Part shown: positions 8,865 through 17,367 of the stretch, in pieces
Layout of the letters: each line of letters begins with the position of its first letter
How positions within the stretch are numbered: the first letter of the stretch is position 1
Assembly (NCBI GenBank): GCA_949127735.1
Contig: CASBPX010000064.1
Coordinates: 1-42,392, forward strand
Direction of reading: 5' to 3'
DNA length: 42,392 nt
DNA from: Candidatus Obscuribacterales bacterium
GTDB taxonomy: Bacteria > Cyanobacteriota > Vampirovibrionia > Obscuribacterales > Obscuribacteraceae
The notes under the pieces: model-generated
What the model was told of the DNA's origin: nothing
What the model saw: only the letters and a program-made list of their open reading frames with translations
Database searches by the model: none
Made by a program: the position numbers and the translations under genes

Positions 8865-9671
8865 ATGAATTCAGAAAATCTGCCATCTTTTATAGCTGAT
8901 TTGTTCCCCCTGGCCGCTGCTATCTTCAACTTTATTGCCGCTCTTATCTGGGGACCCAAAAAGGTCACCAGCACAATAACCGTTCTCAAACAATTGTTTG
9001 GCGAATCGCGGCAATTTCTCAAAGTTCAATGGCCATTTGTTTTATTTTGCATCATTGGCATGGGCGTCTTTGATTGCCAGACTGCGGTCAATTTAGAACC
9101 CGAATTTCTGTTCTCCCCAACCATAGCGCTGCCTATAGGCGCATGGCTTACCCTCGAATTGTCCAAAATGTTTTACATTTCTCACCTCGCTTCTGCCAGG
9201 CATCCCGGACTGGCATTTTCAATTACGTTAACCAGATTTCTCGCATATTCAATGACTGATGGGGTGCGATGCTTTGCAGCTTTTCTCAGTTTGCTCTTAG
9301 TGCAGCCTGGCATGGCCTTAATTGTTAGAACTTGCCTGTTCCTTCCCATTTTCATCATTGAAAAACAAACACCACTGAAAGCCATTCAGCGCAGTTGGTC
9401 ATTGACTAAAGACAAATATTGGTTTGTCAGCCTCTACCTTGGGCCCATTGCAATCCTATACTTCCTAATTTCAGCACTCAATAGTTTTTTGAGCGCGCAA
9501 ACCTCAATAAATTATGCAGCCTTAGCGTGTACATCAGTGCCCACTGTCATTCTAGAGCTGGTTATGGCCGGCATGATTTTCAAATTGTATATGCAGCTAA
9601 CTGAAGAAGCAGATAAAGCCAATGCGACTACTTCATCACTAGACTCAAGATCAGAATCAGAACCAGCATAA
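8865..9671 (+). CDS. Multi-pass membrane protein, unknown function
   Basis: 268 residues with about six hydrophobic segments (around 12-30, 56-72, 86-102, 138-162, 188-210 and 220-243). The segment 'PLKAIQRSWSLTKDKYWFVS' resembles the amphipathic motif of YciC/GPDPase-membrane-domain-like proteins, in which a Trp-rich loop precedes a helix. That likeness is weak, so I name no function. It is divergent from the caspase gene, with 98 bp between them, and ends in a polar Ser/Thr/Glu tail. Confidence 0.8.
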   Translation: MNSENLPSFIADLFPLAAAIFNFIAALIWGPKKVTSTITVLKQLFGESRQFLKVQWPFVLFCIIGMGVFDCQTAVNLEPEFLFSPTIALPIGAWLTLELSKMFYISHLASARHPGLAFSITLTRFLAYSMTDGVRCFAAFLSLLLVQPGMALIVRTCLFLPIFIIEKQTPLKAIQRSWSLTKDKYWFVSLYLGPIAILYFLISALNSFLSAQTSINYAALACTSVPTVILELVMAGMIFKLYMQLTEEADKANATTSSLDSRSESEPA

Positions 9672-9888
9672 GCATCAGATTCGCTTTCAAATTTTAGCGC
9701 ATCAAACTAAGGCGACCCTCTGGCGACTGCGAAGGCTCTTCAAAAAGCGGCCTTTGTCACAGTTTGATCACAGTTTCGTTGCCCTTTGATCACGCATAAA
9801 AAATACACTTGCATTGTGAACGGTTACCAAGCAAGCGCAAACGCCACTTTGTTTGAAATACACTACAAACCAACCCCAGGTGAAAATT

Positions 9889-10395
9889 ATGAGCAACAAA
9901 GAATTAGTAGAATGTACAGATAAACAGTCACTTAAAGGCAGCCTTGGTGCCAATCCATTTAAGGACGTTTTTTCTAAAGAAGAAGCTGCGGAGACAAAGA
10001 AAATACTAGCGCATGATGTGCAAAAAGGTTTAAGCACAGGCGAAAAACATTTACCCAACCTCTCCTTCTTAGATAATGACGCAGCCAAACAGCCCGTACT
10101 GTCAAAGAAACTATTCAACAGTATCGACATTGATAAAGACGGTGGCCTATCTAAAAAAGAGCTCGACTACGCAATTAACAGCGACGACTATGGCAAGAAA
10201 GAAACCAGTGCAATGCTCGCCTTGCGTAAAGAATTTAGAAATATCGACCAGCCAAAGCGTGACGGCAACATTACTGCCATGGAAATCAAGGCTTTTCACA
10301 CCACCGACACTTTCAATCATAAAAGCATGAAAGATTTGATCGCATCCAAGCTTAAAGATGATGATTATTCAAAGCTCAACAAAAAAAGCCAGTGA
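9889..10395 (+). CDS. EF-hand calcium-binding protein
   Basis: 168 residues from the ATG at 9889, preceded by AGGTGA at 6-nt spacing; an upstream in-frame start at 9853 lacks such a site. Residues 80-91 form a canonical 12-residue EF loop, D-I-D-K-D-G-G-L-S-K-K-E. A second, looser loop lies at 120-132 (D-Q-P-K-R-D-G-N-I-T-A-M-E), one residue longer than the standard. No signal peptide or membrane segment is seen, so it is probably a cytoplasmic Ca2+ sensor or buffer. Its stop abuts the convergent histidine kinase stop with no gap. Confidence 0.85.
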   Translation: MSNKELVECTDKQSLKGSLGANPFKDVFSKEEAAETKKILAHDVQKGLSTGEKHLPNLSFLDNDAAKQPVLSKKLFNSIDIDKDGGLSKKELDYAINSDDYGKKETSAMLALRKEFRNIDQPKRDGNITAMEIKAFHTTDTFNHKSMKDLIASKLKDDDYSKLNKKSQ

Positions 10396-12171
10396 TCAAA
10401 GCTTTGAACTAAGCAGTGGTATTGTGAAAGAGAATTGTGTTCCTTGAGCCAATCGAGTAGCCCAAATCTCTCCACCATGAAGTTCAACAAAGGCCTTACA
10501 AATGGTCAAGCCTAAACCAGACCCCGCAGCTGATTTCTCATCTTGTAACTGATGAAACCTTTCGAACACAGTCGCGAGCTGATCCTCAGCAATTCCAAGG
10601 CCTTGATCAATTACATTCACCGTCACCATCTGACTTCTAGCCTCTGAACGCTCAGCGTAAACTTTAACAATGTCCCCCGCTTTTGAATACTTAATGGCAT
10701 TGGCAGTAAGATTGATAATCACCCGGTCGATTTTATCGGCATCACCGCTGACAACCAGTGATGTTTGCTCAATCTGAAGCCGCACGTCAGCTTGTTCAGC
10801 AGCAGGCAGTAAAGCTTCGATGCAGGCCTGAAAACATTCATCTAAATGCACTGCTTCTTTTTCAAGAAGCATTTTGCCCGACCTGATTTTTTCAATATCA
10901 AGCAGATCGTTGACCATTGCAATTAGACGCACTACATTGCGCTCCCCTAACTCGATGTACGTTTTGGTTTTCTCCACCAAACCGCTATCTGACTGAGAAA
11001 GAAACCTGAATACATTTCCCAGAGTGCTAAGGGGTGTGCGCAGATCATGGCCGACCATATGCAAAACTTCCTGCCTCAACTGTTCGGCCGCTCTCCTTTC
11101 AGTGACATCATGGACGACACAAAAGAATGTCTGTTCATCTTCTGACCATTGTATCGACCAGGAGGTATCAACCTTCTGCTTAGACTTATGTCGCAACTGA
11201 ATGTCTGTAGACTGTTCGTCGGTACTACTGAAAAAACGATTGACAATTTGTTCACTTTGAACATCATTTTCACTGATAAAACTGACCAGCCGCGCACCCA
11301 AAAGTTCGTCAGTTTGATAGCCGAGCATCTTTAAACAGGCCGGATTTGTTGCAATAATTCGACCACTTTTGTCGATGGAACAAATCCAATCAAGGGCACC
11401 TTCTATTACTTGATGCTCTTTTCGGGCCGTTTCGTGCATAGCCCTGGCCATCTGACGGAAGGTTCTATCTACACGAGCAATTTCGTCTGAACCGGCAATA
11501 GCAGGACCAAGTGGAAGGTTCGCGGCTAAGCGAATATTATTGTCATCGAGGCGCTTTAGCCGCCGCGCGATATTGCTCGCTAAAAATAAAGCCAGGCCTC
11601 CGGACAGCAGCAAATTAATGGCACCACCGAAGAGGGCAACGTCGTGAAAACGTTCTCTCAGCTTAAACTCTGTGTCAACGCCTTGCTTGGCATAGAGGTC
11701 ATATTGCTTCTGGGTATTGAGTAAATCGCCGTAAAGCATTTCTTTGACACGGGCACGCAACTCAAGCCACAGTGGCGCCCGCACCGCCCTGTCATCTGTC
11801 GCCACAATCTTTTCAAAAATTTTATACATCTTGAGGCTGGTGGCCTCAGACCTTGCCACTGTGGCGGCCAATTCTGAATTAGGTTCCACCAGTGTTTTCA
11901 ATTGGGAAAAAATGTTCTTCATTCGAACAGCTGACTCGTCTGCAGCGGCCTTTTGAGATTGACTGTCATCATCCGCGTGTTTGGCGGCAAAATAGGTCAG
12001 AGCCATTAAACTAGACATGTGGTCTGCTATTTTTTTCGAACGATTTGCTTGCGTAAGCTGAATTTCGGCTTTCGACTGTAAATCGGCCATCCAGAGAAGC
12101 AATGCCAGTTGCATTGAAAGTGGCACAATGGCTAGCATCAAAACTTGCGCCGCTAACGAAACTTTAGTCAC
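10396..12171 (-). CDS. Membrane sensor histidine kinase (HAMP-PAS-HisKA)
   Basis: 591 residues from a GTG at 12171. Two membrane helices (about 9-28 and 178-198) bracket a ~150-residue extracytoplasmic helical sensor region. A HAMP-like linker follows (about 199-250, 'RLKRLDDNNIRLAANLPLGP'), then PAS (about 255-358, 'DWICSIDKSGRIIATNPACL', ending with the PAC-like 'CVVHDVTERRAAEQLRQEV'). HisKA carries His375 in 'HMVGHDLRTPLSTLGNVFRF'. The HATPase shows 'NLTANAIKYS', 'DQGLGIAEDQLATVFERFHQ' and 'GSGLGLTICKAFVELHGG'. It is divergent from the OmpR-type regulator gene 65 bp away, its probable partner. Confidence 0.94.
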   Translation of the reverse strand: MTKVSLAAQVLMLAIVPLSMQLALLLWMADLQSKAEIQLTQANRSKKIADHMSSLMALTYFAAKHADDDSQSQKAAADESAVRMKNIFSQLKTLVEPNSELAATVARSEATSLKMYKIFEKIVATDDRAVRAPLWLELRARVKEMLYGDLLNTQKQYDLYAKQGVDTEFKLRERFHDVALFGGAINLLLSGGLALFLASNIARRLKRLDDNNIRLAANLPLGPAIAGSDEIARVDRTFRQMARAMHETARKEHQVIEGALDWICSIDKSGRIIATNPACLKMLGYQTDELLGARLVSFISENDVQSEQIVNRFFSSTDEQSTDIQLRHKSKQKVDTSWSIQWSEDEQTFFCVVHDVTERRAAEQLRQEVLHMVGHDLRTPLSTLGNVFRFLSQSDSGLVEKTKTYIELGERNVVRLIAMVNDLLDIEKIRSGKMLLEKEAVHLDECFQACIEALLPAAEQADVRLQIEQTSLVVSGDADKIDRVIINLTANAIKYSKAGDIVKVYAERSEARSQMVTVNVIDQGLGIAEDQLATVFERFHQLQDEKSAAGSGLGLTICKAFVELHGGEIWATRLAQGTQFSFTIPLLSSKL

Positions 12172-12236
12172 AGAAACCGAATTTGCGTGGTATCAAAGTA
12201 TAATTATAAACACTCATTGATTCTACGTACTAACCA

Positions 12237-12920
12237 TTGGCTAAAATACTCCTAGTTGAAGATGACATAGATTTGGCAACTACGGTTGTCGACGGGCTTC
12301 AAGACGAGCGGCATGTTGTTGAACTGGCCACTAACGGTAATGACGGCGCTTACCTTCTGCAACTGGAAGAATTTGACATAATTATTTTGGATTGGGATCT
12401 GCCAGGCAAATCTGGAGTGGAAATTGCTAAACAATTTCGCGCCAGCGGCAAGAAAACTCCCATAATACTGCTCACCGGCAGGACACTGATTGATCACAAA
12501 GAAGAGGGTATCGAGTCAGGAGCTGACGACTATCTGACCAAGCCCTTCGATATTCGTGAATTAAAAATGCGCATCAAAGCTATTCTGCGACGAGCCAGCG
12601 GAGGTACTGGAAATCAGATTTGTATAGCTGACCTGATGCTTGACCCGGCCAAGTATAAACTGACAAAGTCCGGAACCGACGTGCATTTAGCCCCCAAAGA
12701 TTTTGCATTGCTTGAGTTTTTCATGCGCAATCCCGATCAGGTTTTTAGTGTGCAGTCGATTATGTCTCGCGTCTGGAGCTACGACTCAGATGCATCGTCT
12801 GAGGGGCTGCGGTCGGCAATACGAAGAATCAGGAAAGTCATAGATGCAGCCGAGGATCCGACACACTCTATGATTGAGAATGTAGCGCGCGTTGGTTATC
12901 GACTAAACTCGTCAGGCTAA
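12237..12920 (+). CDS. OmpR/PhoB-family response regulator
   Basis: 227 residues beginning with a TTG at 12237, where the receiver sequence 'AKILLVEDDIDLATTV' starts immediately, so a later start would cut the fold. The phospho-acceptor is Asp52 ('IIILDWDLPG'), with the conserved Thr in 'LLTGR' and Lys in 'YLTKPFD'. The C-terminal winged helix (about 130-225) shows 'LAPKDFALLEFFMRNPDQVF' and ends 'IENVARVGYRLN'. It is divergent from the sensor kinase gene; the shared 65-bp region probably holds both promoters. Confidence 0.94.
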   Translation: MAKILLVEDDIDLATTVVDGLQDERHVVELATNGNDGAYLLQLEEFDIIILDWDLPGKSGVEIAKQFRASGKKTPIILLTGRTLIDHKEEGIESGADDYLTKPFDIRELKMRIKAILRRASGGTGNQICIADLMLDPAKYKLTKSGTDVHLAPKDFALLEFFMRNPDQVFSVQSIMSRVWSYDSDASSEGLRSAIRRIRKVIDAAEDPTHSMIENVARVGYRLNSSG

Positions 12921-12943
12921 AAAGGCCCTGCTATTATAAATAT

Positions 12944-13837
12944 ATGGCTGATCCAAAGAAACGTTTTGAAGACAATGTGGACGGAAAGTTCTTCGTCGAC
13001 CAGACCTGTATTAATTGTGACACCTGTCGGCAGTTGGCGCCGCAGACATTCAGCGAGAGGGCTGATCATTCATTTGTGTACAGCCAGCCTTCATCTGAAG
13101 CGGCCGAGCGCGCCGCCACCCAGGCTCTACTCTGCTGCCCCACCGGTTCAATCGGCACCATGGGAACCAATCAAGCTAAAGCAGTGATGTCCGATTTACC
13201 GCTGCCGCTAGTTGCCAACATTTATTATTGCGGGTTTAATTCGCCAAAATCTTATGGCGGCAATAGCTATTTCATTCAAGAGCCCGGCGGTAACTGGCTT
13301 GTAGACTCGCCAAAATATCTGCCCCATTTGGTTAAACAATTTCATCAACTGGGTGGCATCAAATATATTTTTCTTACCCACCGCGACGATGTTGCCGACT
13401 GCGAAAAGTATGCCACCGAATTTGGTGCCTTGCGCATTATTCACAAAGATGATGCTGATAGTGCCCCTGGCAGCGAAATTATAATTGACATAAAAGAGCC
13501 GCGAGCGATTAACGCACAGTTGCATAAATCTTTTGCTGACTCGATTGATTTTACTGTTATTCCTACACCCGGCCACACCAGGGGCCATATAGTGTTGTTA
13601 TACAGGAAAAAATATCTGTTCACCGGTGATCATCTTGCTTTCGACCGCGACACGAAAAGATTGGAAGGTTTTCGCGAGCACTGCTGGTATTCGTGGCAAG
13701 AGCAGGCCAAATCAATGGAAAAATTGAACCAGCATTCTTTTGAGTGGCTCTTTACCGGTCACGGCGAGCGAATTAAATTAGACGAAAAAACGATGCATGC
13801 GCAAATACAAGATCTTGTAATGCGCATGCATCGTTAG
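12944..13837 (+). CDS. Ferredoxin domain fused to metallo-beta-lactamase-fold hydrolase
   Basis: 297 residues. The N-terminal ~72 residues are a single-cluster [4Fe-4S] ferredoxin: Cys22-x2-Cys25-x2-Cys28 ... Cys64/65-Pro ('CINCDTCRQLAP', 'LLCCPTGSIG'). The rest is an MBL fold with 'FLTHRDDVADCEKYA', 'PTPGHTRGHIVLLY', 'FTGDHLAFD' and 'FTGHGERI'. The usual HxHxDH is replaced by H-R-D-D-V-A-D-C. A 'THRDDVADH' variant exists in related cyanobacterial and plant proteins, and here even its last His is Cys, so the metal site may be modified. The fusion suggests redox-coupled hydrolase chemistry; the substrate is unknown. It starts 24 bp after the response regulator and may be cotranscribed. Confidence 0.88.
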   Translation: MADPKKRFEDNVDGKFFVDQTCINCDTCRQLAPQTFSERADHSFVYSQPSSEAAERAATQALLCCPTGSIGTMGTNQAKAVMSDLPLPLVANIYYCGFNSPKSYGGNSYFIQEPGGNWLVDSPKYLPHLVKQFHQLGGIKYIFLTHRDDVADCEKYATEFGALRIIHKDDADSAPGSEIIIDIKEPRAINAQLHKSFADSIDFTVIPTPGHTRGHIVLLYRKKYLFTGDHLAFDRDTKRLEGFREHCWYSWQEQAKSMEKLNQHSFEWLFTGHGERIKLDEKTMHAQIQDLVMRMHR

Positions 13838-13851
13838 CTTTATGTAGCGAT

Positions 13852-14766
13852 TTAGGCTGTTTTGTTTAAATCAATATGTTCAGCTGGTTGTGGATCTTTC
13901 TCTGGTGAATTTGAAGTCACTTCGCTGTCGATGCGCGGGATGTCTCCGGCGATATCTTGCACAGCTTTGGCTTCATCTTCACTTTCTTCCTTGTCGCCTT
14001 CTGCTTCATTATCTGCTTGAGATAATTGACCTTCAGCTTCTTTCTGTTTGTTTTCCGGCTTATCTTCTGTTACTTGCTTGGCTTCGTCAACTGCGGCCGA
14101 CTTTTCGGTGGACGCTTCGCCGGCCTCACTGAGCTTTTTTACATCGTCTGTTTTGGCCCCGGCTGCGCCTTCATTTTTGACAGGTGCGTCATTGGTTAAA
14201 GTAGCGTCGGTCTGATTTTCTTTAGGTGGATTCTCGCCGTCTATTTCGTCTTCCACGCCTTTGTCCATGGGTGAAACTTCGGTAGTCAAATCAACAGCAC
14301 CCTTACCGCCTGCCAGGCCCGGTTTGTCTGGTGCGCATTCTTCTACTGATGTAGCCTTGGCAAATTCGGCGACAGAATTGTTTTCTGAACTTTCGTGCTT
14401 GGCGCCGTTTTCTTTATTGGTTTGCATGCCTTGATCTCTCCCGTGAACCTCAGCCGGTGGAGAAGTCGATTCGACTGCTGTGAAGGCCTCTAATATTTTG
14501 TAGCGATGGCTCGAATCTTTTGGCACGGTCCAGGAGTCTCCCGGGGCGAGCAGCACCATCTGCCCTTCGATATGCAGTTCGGCCTTCCCTTTAATTACAT
14601 AACCAACGGTTTCGTATTCACGTTTTGACTCTGGGTTGTCGCCATTCACAGGCTCGCACTCCCAGAGTCGCATGGACATGGTTTTGCCCGATGCTAAATA
14701 TTTTTGACCAGCCTCGCCCTTGGGCGAATGGGACGAATCAATTTTTGTAATTGTAGTATCAGCCAT
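13852..14766 (-). CDS. Cupin-domain protein with long acidic low-complexity tail
   Basis: 304 residues. Residues ~15-105 form a small cupin barrel ('MSMRLWECEP', 'YETVGYVIKGKAELHIEGQM', 'LLAPGDSWTVPKDSSHRYKI'). The canonical metal-binding His pair in motif 1 is not obvious, so metal binding is uncertain. From ~110 to the end the protein is Glu/Ala/Asp/Lys-rich, disordered-looking and strongly acidic, with no known domain. There is no signal peptide. The short convergent gap (14 bp) to the ferredoxin-MBL gene means no shared promoter there. Confidence 0.82.
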   Translation of the reverse strand: MADTTITKIDSSHSPKGEAGQKYLASGKTMSMRLWECEPVNGDNPESKREYETVGYVIKGKAELHIEGQMVLLAPGDSWTVPKDSSHRYKILEAFTAVESTSPPAEVHGRDQGMQTNKENGAKHESSENNSVAEFAKATSVEECAPDKPGLAGGKGAVDLTTEVSPMDKGVEDEIDGENPPKENQTDATLTNDAPVKNEGAAGAKTDDVKKLSEAGEASTEKSAAVDEAKQVTEDKPENKQKEAEGQLSQADNEAEGDKEESEDEAKAVQDIAGDIPRIDSEVTSNSPEKDPQPAEHIDLNKTA

Positions 14767-14863
14767 ATTTGTTCACCTTAACTTACCGATTTTGGTCTCT
14801 ATCGGCCAGCGACGGCAGTAGGCCCACATAGTTCCCTATTGCTGAAAACATGTCAATAAAGAA

Positions 14864-14889
14864 GCGGGTGCAAGAATTCTCACACCCGC
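14864..14889 (-). terminator. Rho-independent terminator-like hairpin after the glycosidase gene
   Basis: On the minus strand GCGGGTG and CACCCGC form the outer stem. Two wobble pairs and an inner AGAA/TTCT extend it to a nearly unbroken hairpin, followed by TTCTTTATT. It lies about 110 nt downstream of the glycosidase stop at 15000. Confidence 0.7.
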
Positions 14890-14999
14890 CCTGAACTAAA
14901 ACATTACCAACGCGACCTGCCAATCTTCGAAGCTTTGAATCTTCAAATCTTCGTACCTAAGCGCAGATTTTACTTGTGCGATTTTTTGTTTTTGCTTTT

Positions 15000-16496
15000 C
15001 TATTTATCTTTAGAATCTGAACTGTCATCTGATTTAGACGAATCAGGCTTTGAATCAGAGTCCGACCCAGACTGAGCACCTGGAACAGCATCTGACTTTG
15101 TGTCACCGCTGTCAGATTTAGTTTCTGTTTTTGTCTCTACTTTTGCTGCGCCTTGATCTGATTGAGTCTCAATCTTGCTTTCAGGCTTGCTTTCAGTTTT
15201 ATCTACCGAATCAGAAGAGCCCGCAGGAGGAGTTCCTGTTGGAGAACTACCGGCTTCAGGAGCTGCCGGCTCAACTTTAACAGGCACAGGCTGGCCAGCA
15301 GGAGCTTCAGGCTGCTCCGGTGACGACGGAGAAACAGGCGTAGTGACTGGGACGGTATCGCCCGGCGCCACATCAGTTGGCATTTCTTCTGGTTTAGTCT
15401 CATCGATTTTAACCACAGGCTTTTCGCTTAATCCGTTCTTCAGAGCGGTCCAGGCTGGCCTTTCTTTTCCGGTGCTTTTTCTCATGCCGAGAGATTGCAT
15501 GGCCTGGCGATAATTTTTGCTGTTGATCAAATAGTGTTCGGCCAGATAATCGCAAATGGCAGGAGTCAAATCGTGCAGAGCGAAGAAATTAGCGAATTCG
15601 ATTTGCGGATTTTTGCGCAATTCTTTAAATGCCAGAGTAACAAACTCAGCCTGATTCTTATCGGAAGACCCAAGCTTAGGCGAGCTAGGATAGCCAATTT
15701 CTTGGAAAACAATTTGTTTACCATTGGCGACCTTGGCCAGTATTTCCATGTCTTTTTCAATTTGCTGCGGTGGCTTTGGTCTGTAGTTGGTGACCGGGTA
15801 GTAATTGAACATCACCACATCACTCTCATCCAAAAGCTTTTGCGCCACTACTGATGGTGGCTTACCTTCAAGTAAATTCTCAGCGCGCAAAGTGATGCCT
15901 ACCTTGCAACCAGGGAAAGTCTTCACCACTTCCGCTCTAGCAGCCTTGAAAAACTTGATAAAGCTGTCCACTTCTTTGGGATGCTTAGACAGGTAAACAT
16001 CAGCTTCATTGCCGATTGACATATAGGCGATGTTGCCGCCAGTGGCTTTTTTCATTTTGACCATCAGCTGACCGAAGCGAGAGATTACTTTTGGGCTATC
16101 AAGCTTGGCTCTAGTCAAATCGCTGGGCATGTTTTTGGTGGTAATGTCAAAAACCTGCACGCCGATAAAACGCTGCAATTTCGGTGCATATTTAAGAGTT
16201 TTGCCCATCTGAGTCAGACTGTACGCGCCCTTGCTGGGCTCGAGATCTGCCCAGGTGCCGCCGTAAAATATTCCGGTGACACCGGCGTCTACGCACATTT
16301 TCATGGCATTGGTCTGGTCACGCGGTGTGGCATTTTCGCCGCCCTTGGGTAAGGGTGTGATGCCGAAAGTGACGGCCTCTACAGGCGAAGAACAAAATCC
16401 GAACGAGAGCGCCATTAAAAAAGATACCAGGCTGACAAGTGGGCGACTCTGTCTGCCTTTAATTTTGCCGGAGACGCGGGTGATTATGCTCTGCAC
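15000..16496 (-). CDS. Secreted clan GH-A-like glycoside hydrolase with charged tail
   Basis: About 498 residues from a GTG at 16496, chosen because AGAGG lies 10 nt upstream; a TTG at 16517 would add 7 residues without a ribosome site. A signal peptide ends near 'SSPVEAVTFG'. The next ~310 residues look like a TIM barrel: 'GVTGIFYGGTWADLEPSKG', 'AYMSIGNEADVYLSKHP' with an Asn-Glu pair (acid/base candidate), 'VMFNYYPV' and 'IVFQEIGYPSSPKLG' with a second Glu (nucleophile candidate). The family is uncertain (GH53 or GH5-like). The last ~140 residues are Pro/Thr/Ser then Asp/Ser/Lys repeats ending 'SSDSKDK', probably an extended, cell-surface or secreted tail. Confidence 0.82.
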   Translation of the reverse strand: MQSIITRVSGKIKGRQSRPLVSLVSFLMALSFGFCSSPVEAVTFGITPLPKGGENATPRDQTNAMKMCVDAGVTGIFYGGTWADLEPSKGAYSLTQMGKTLKYAPKLQRFIGVQVFDITTKNMPSDLTRAKLDSPKVISRFGQLMVKMKKATGGNIAYMSIGNEADVYLSKHPKEVDSFIKFFKAARAEVVKTFPGCKVGITLRAENLLEGKPPSVVAQKLLDESDVVMFNYYPVTNYRPKPPQQIEKDMEILAKVANGKQIVFQEIGYPSSPKLGSSDKNQAEFVTLAFKELRKNPQIEFANFFALHDLTPAICDYLAEHYLINSKNYRQAMQSLGMRKSTGKERPAWTALKNGLSEKPVVKIDETKPEEMPTDVAPGDTVPVTTPVSPSSPEQPEAPAGQPVPVKVEPAAPEAGSSPTGTPPAGSSDSVDKTESKPESKIETQSDQGAAKVETKTETKSDSGDTKSDAVPGAQSGSDSDSKPDSSKSDDSSDSKDK

Positions 16497-16546
16497 GCGA
16501 TCTGTACCTCTTAACAACTAATAGTGAACCAAAGAATACCGACTCC

Positions 16547-16568
16547 ATTCTGACAGTAGCTTCAGAAT
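16547..16568. repeat. Short inverted repeat between glycosidase and nuclease genes
   Basis: ATTCTGA and TCAGAAT form a perfect 7-bp stem with an 8-nt loop. It is A+T rich and has no T-run on the minus strand, so it is only a weak terminator or processing-site candidate after the nuclease gene. Confidence 0.4.
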
Positions 16569-16595
16569 ATTTCTAGACTTCTTTTAAAGAGATGA

Positions 16596-17132
16596 TTATT
16601 TGGCCGGCAGAATAGTCGCTTGCACAGCTTTATCGCCGTTGCGAAAAATCCAGGGCGGTATCGGATTTGGTGCGGCCCACAACCCTTTACCTTTTGCTCG
16701 TGCGTCTGCTTGTAACTCTTTCAATTTGCTATCGCCCGGGGCAAATTTATCGCTCCACCAGGCCAGGCCTCGGCGCACCAGTTCTTGATTAAGGTCGGCG
16801 CCATCCGTGAGATATACCTCTGCTACCACACGGCCATATTTATCGGTATTGCGCACATCGACAACAACATCCTTTTTATAGCAACAAGAATTTGTAAACT
16901 GCTTAGCCTGGGGCCCGAATTCTTGACTGTTTTCAGGACAGTCAACACCGTACATGATCAGTTTCACTTTTTTGCCGTTTTGATCAATGAGCATGCTGTC
17001 GCCATCGGTCACCGTCAAAACTCGTGCAGTGTAACGCTCAGCTTGGGCAGGTAAGATGCACAACAGCAGAGCCAAGGTAGTGACCAGGGGTATTTCTTTA
17101 AATGTCTGATGCCGCCAAATAATCTTGAACAT
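16596..17132 (-). CDS. Secreted thermonuclease (SNase) family protein
   Basis: 178 residues from the ATG at 17132, supported by GAGG at 7-nt spacing; the frame is open 24 codons further upstream but that stretch lacks a good start. A signal peptide is present ('VTTLALLLCILPAQAE'). The SNase domain shows 'ARVLTVTDGDSMLI', 'LIMYGVDCPENSQEFG', 'RNTDKYGRVVAEVYL' and 'LNQELVRRGLAWW'. The Glu of 'CPE' and the Arg of 'YGR' match catalytic Glu43 and Arg87 of staphylococcal nuclease. The position of Arg35 (eight before the Glu) is Ile, so activity may be reduced or arranged differently. Extra Cys pairs ('NSCCYKKD') suit an exported protein. Confidence 0.88.
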   Translation of the reverse strand: MFKIIWRHQTFKEIPLVTTLALLLCILPAQAERYTARVLTVTDGDSMLIDQNGKKVKLIMYGVDCPENSQEFGPQAKQFTNSCCYKKDVVVDVRNTDKYGRVVAEVYLTDGADLNQELVRRGLAWWSDKFAPGDSKLKELQADARAKGKGLWAAPNPIPPWIFRNGDKAVQATILPAK

Positions 17133-17290
17133 GCAATGCCTCGACTGTATGGGATATTCTAAAGGATCCAAAGGATTAGTGTTTAATTGTGGAACCAAAA
17201 GCATCTTTTTGCAGTCTGAATTCGCATGAGATGCCGCAGAGTCGAGCCTGACCCAACCACTCTTTCAACCTCCGATAACTCTCAATCCCG

Positions 17291-17328
17291 TTAGGCCGGA
17301 GAACTGTCCCAGCAGTTCTCCGGTCTAA
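17291..17328. repeat. Strong 16-bp hairpin (CCGGAGAACTG...)
   Basis: Left arm 17291-17306 and right arm 17313-17328 pair over 16 bp with a single G-U pair, around a 6-nt loop TCCCAG. The core is CCGGAGAACTG/CAGTTCTCCGG. No clear T-run follows on either strand (TCTAATTTAA on the plus strand), so it could be a terminator, a regulatory 5' leader structure for the small gene 40 nt downstream, or part of an RNA. Confidence 0.8.
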
Positions 17329-17367
17329 TTTAACTGGTAGAAGAGCACCAATAGTGATGTCAAAAAG

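Noticed and set aside
9672..9888. Terminator after the membrane protein gene
   Set aside because: Only a weak AAGGC/GCCTT pair with a long loop is present, and no good T-run follows.
17140..17340. Possible tRNA or small RNA region upstream of the nuclease gene
   Set aside because: I looked for the acceptor stem, anticodon loop and T-loop consensus; only the isolated 16-bp hairpin is real.
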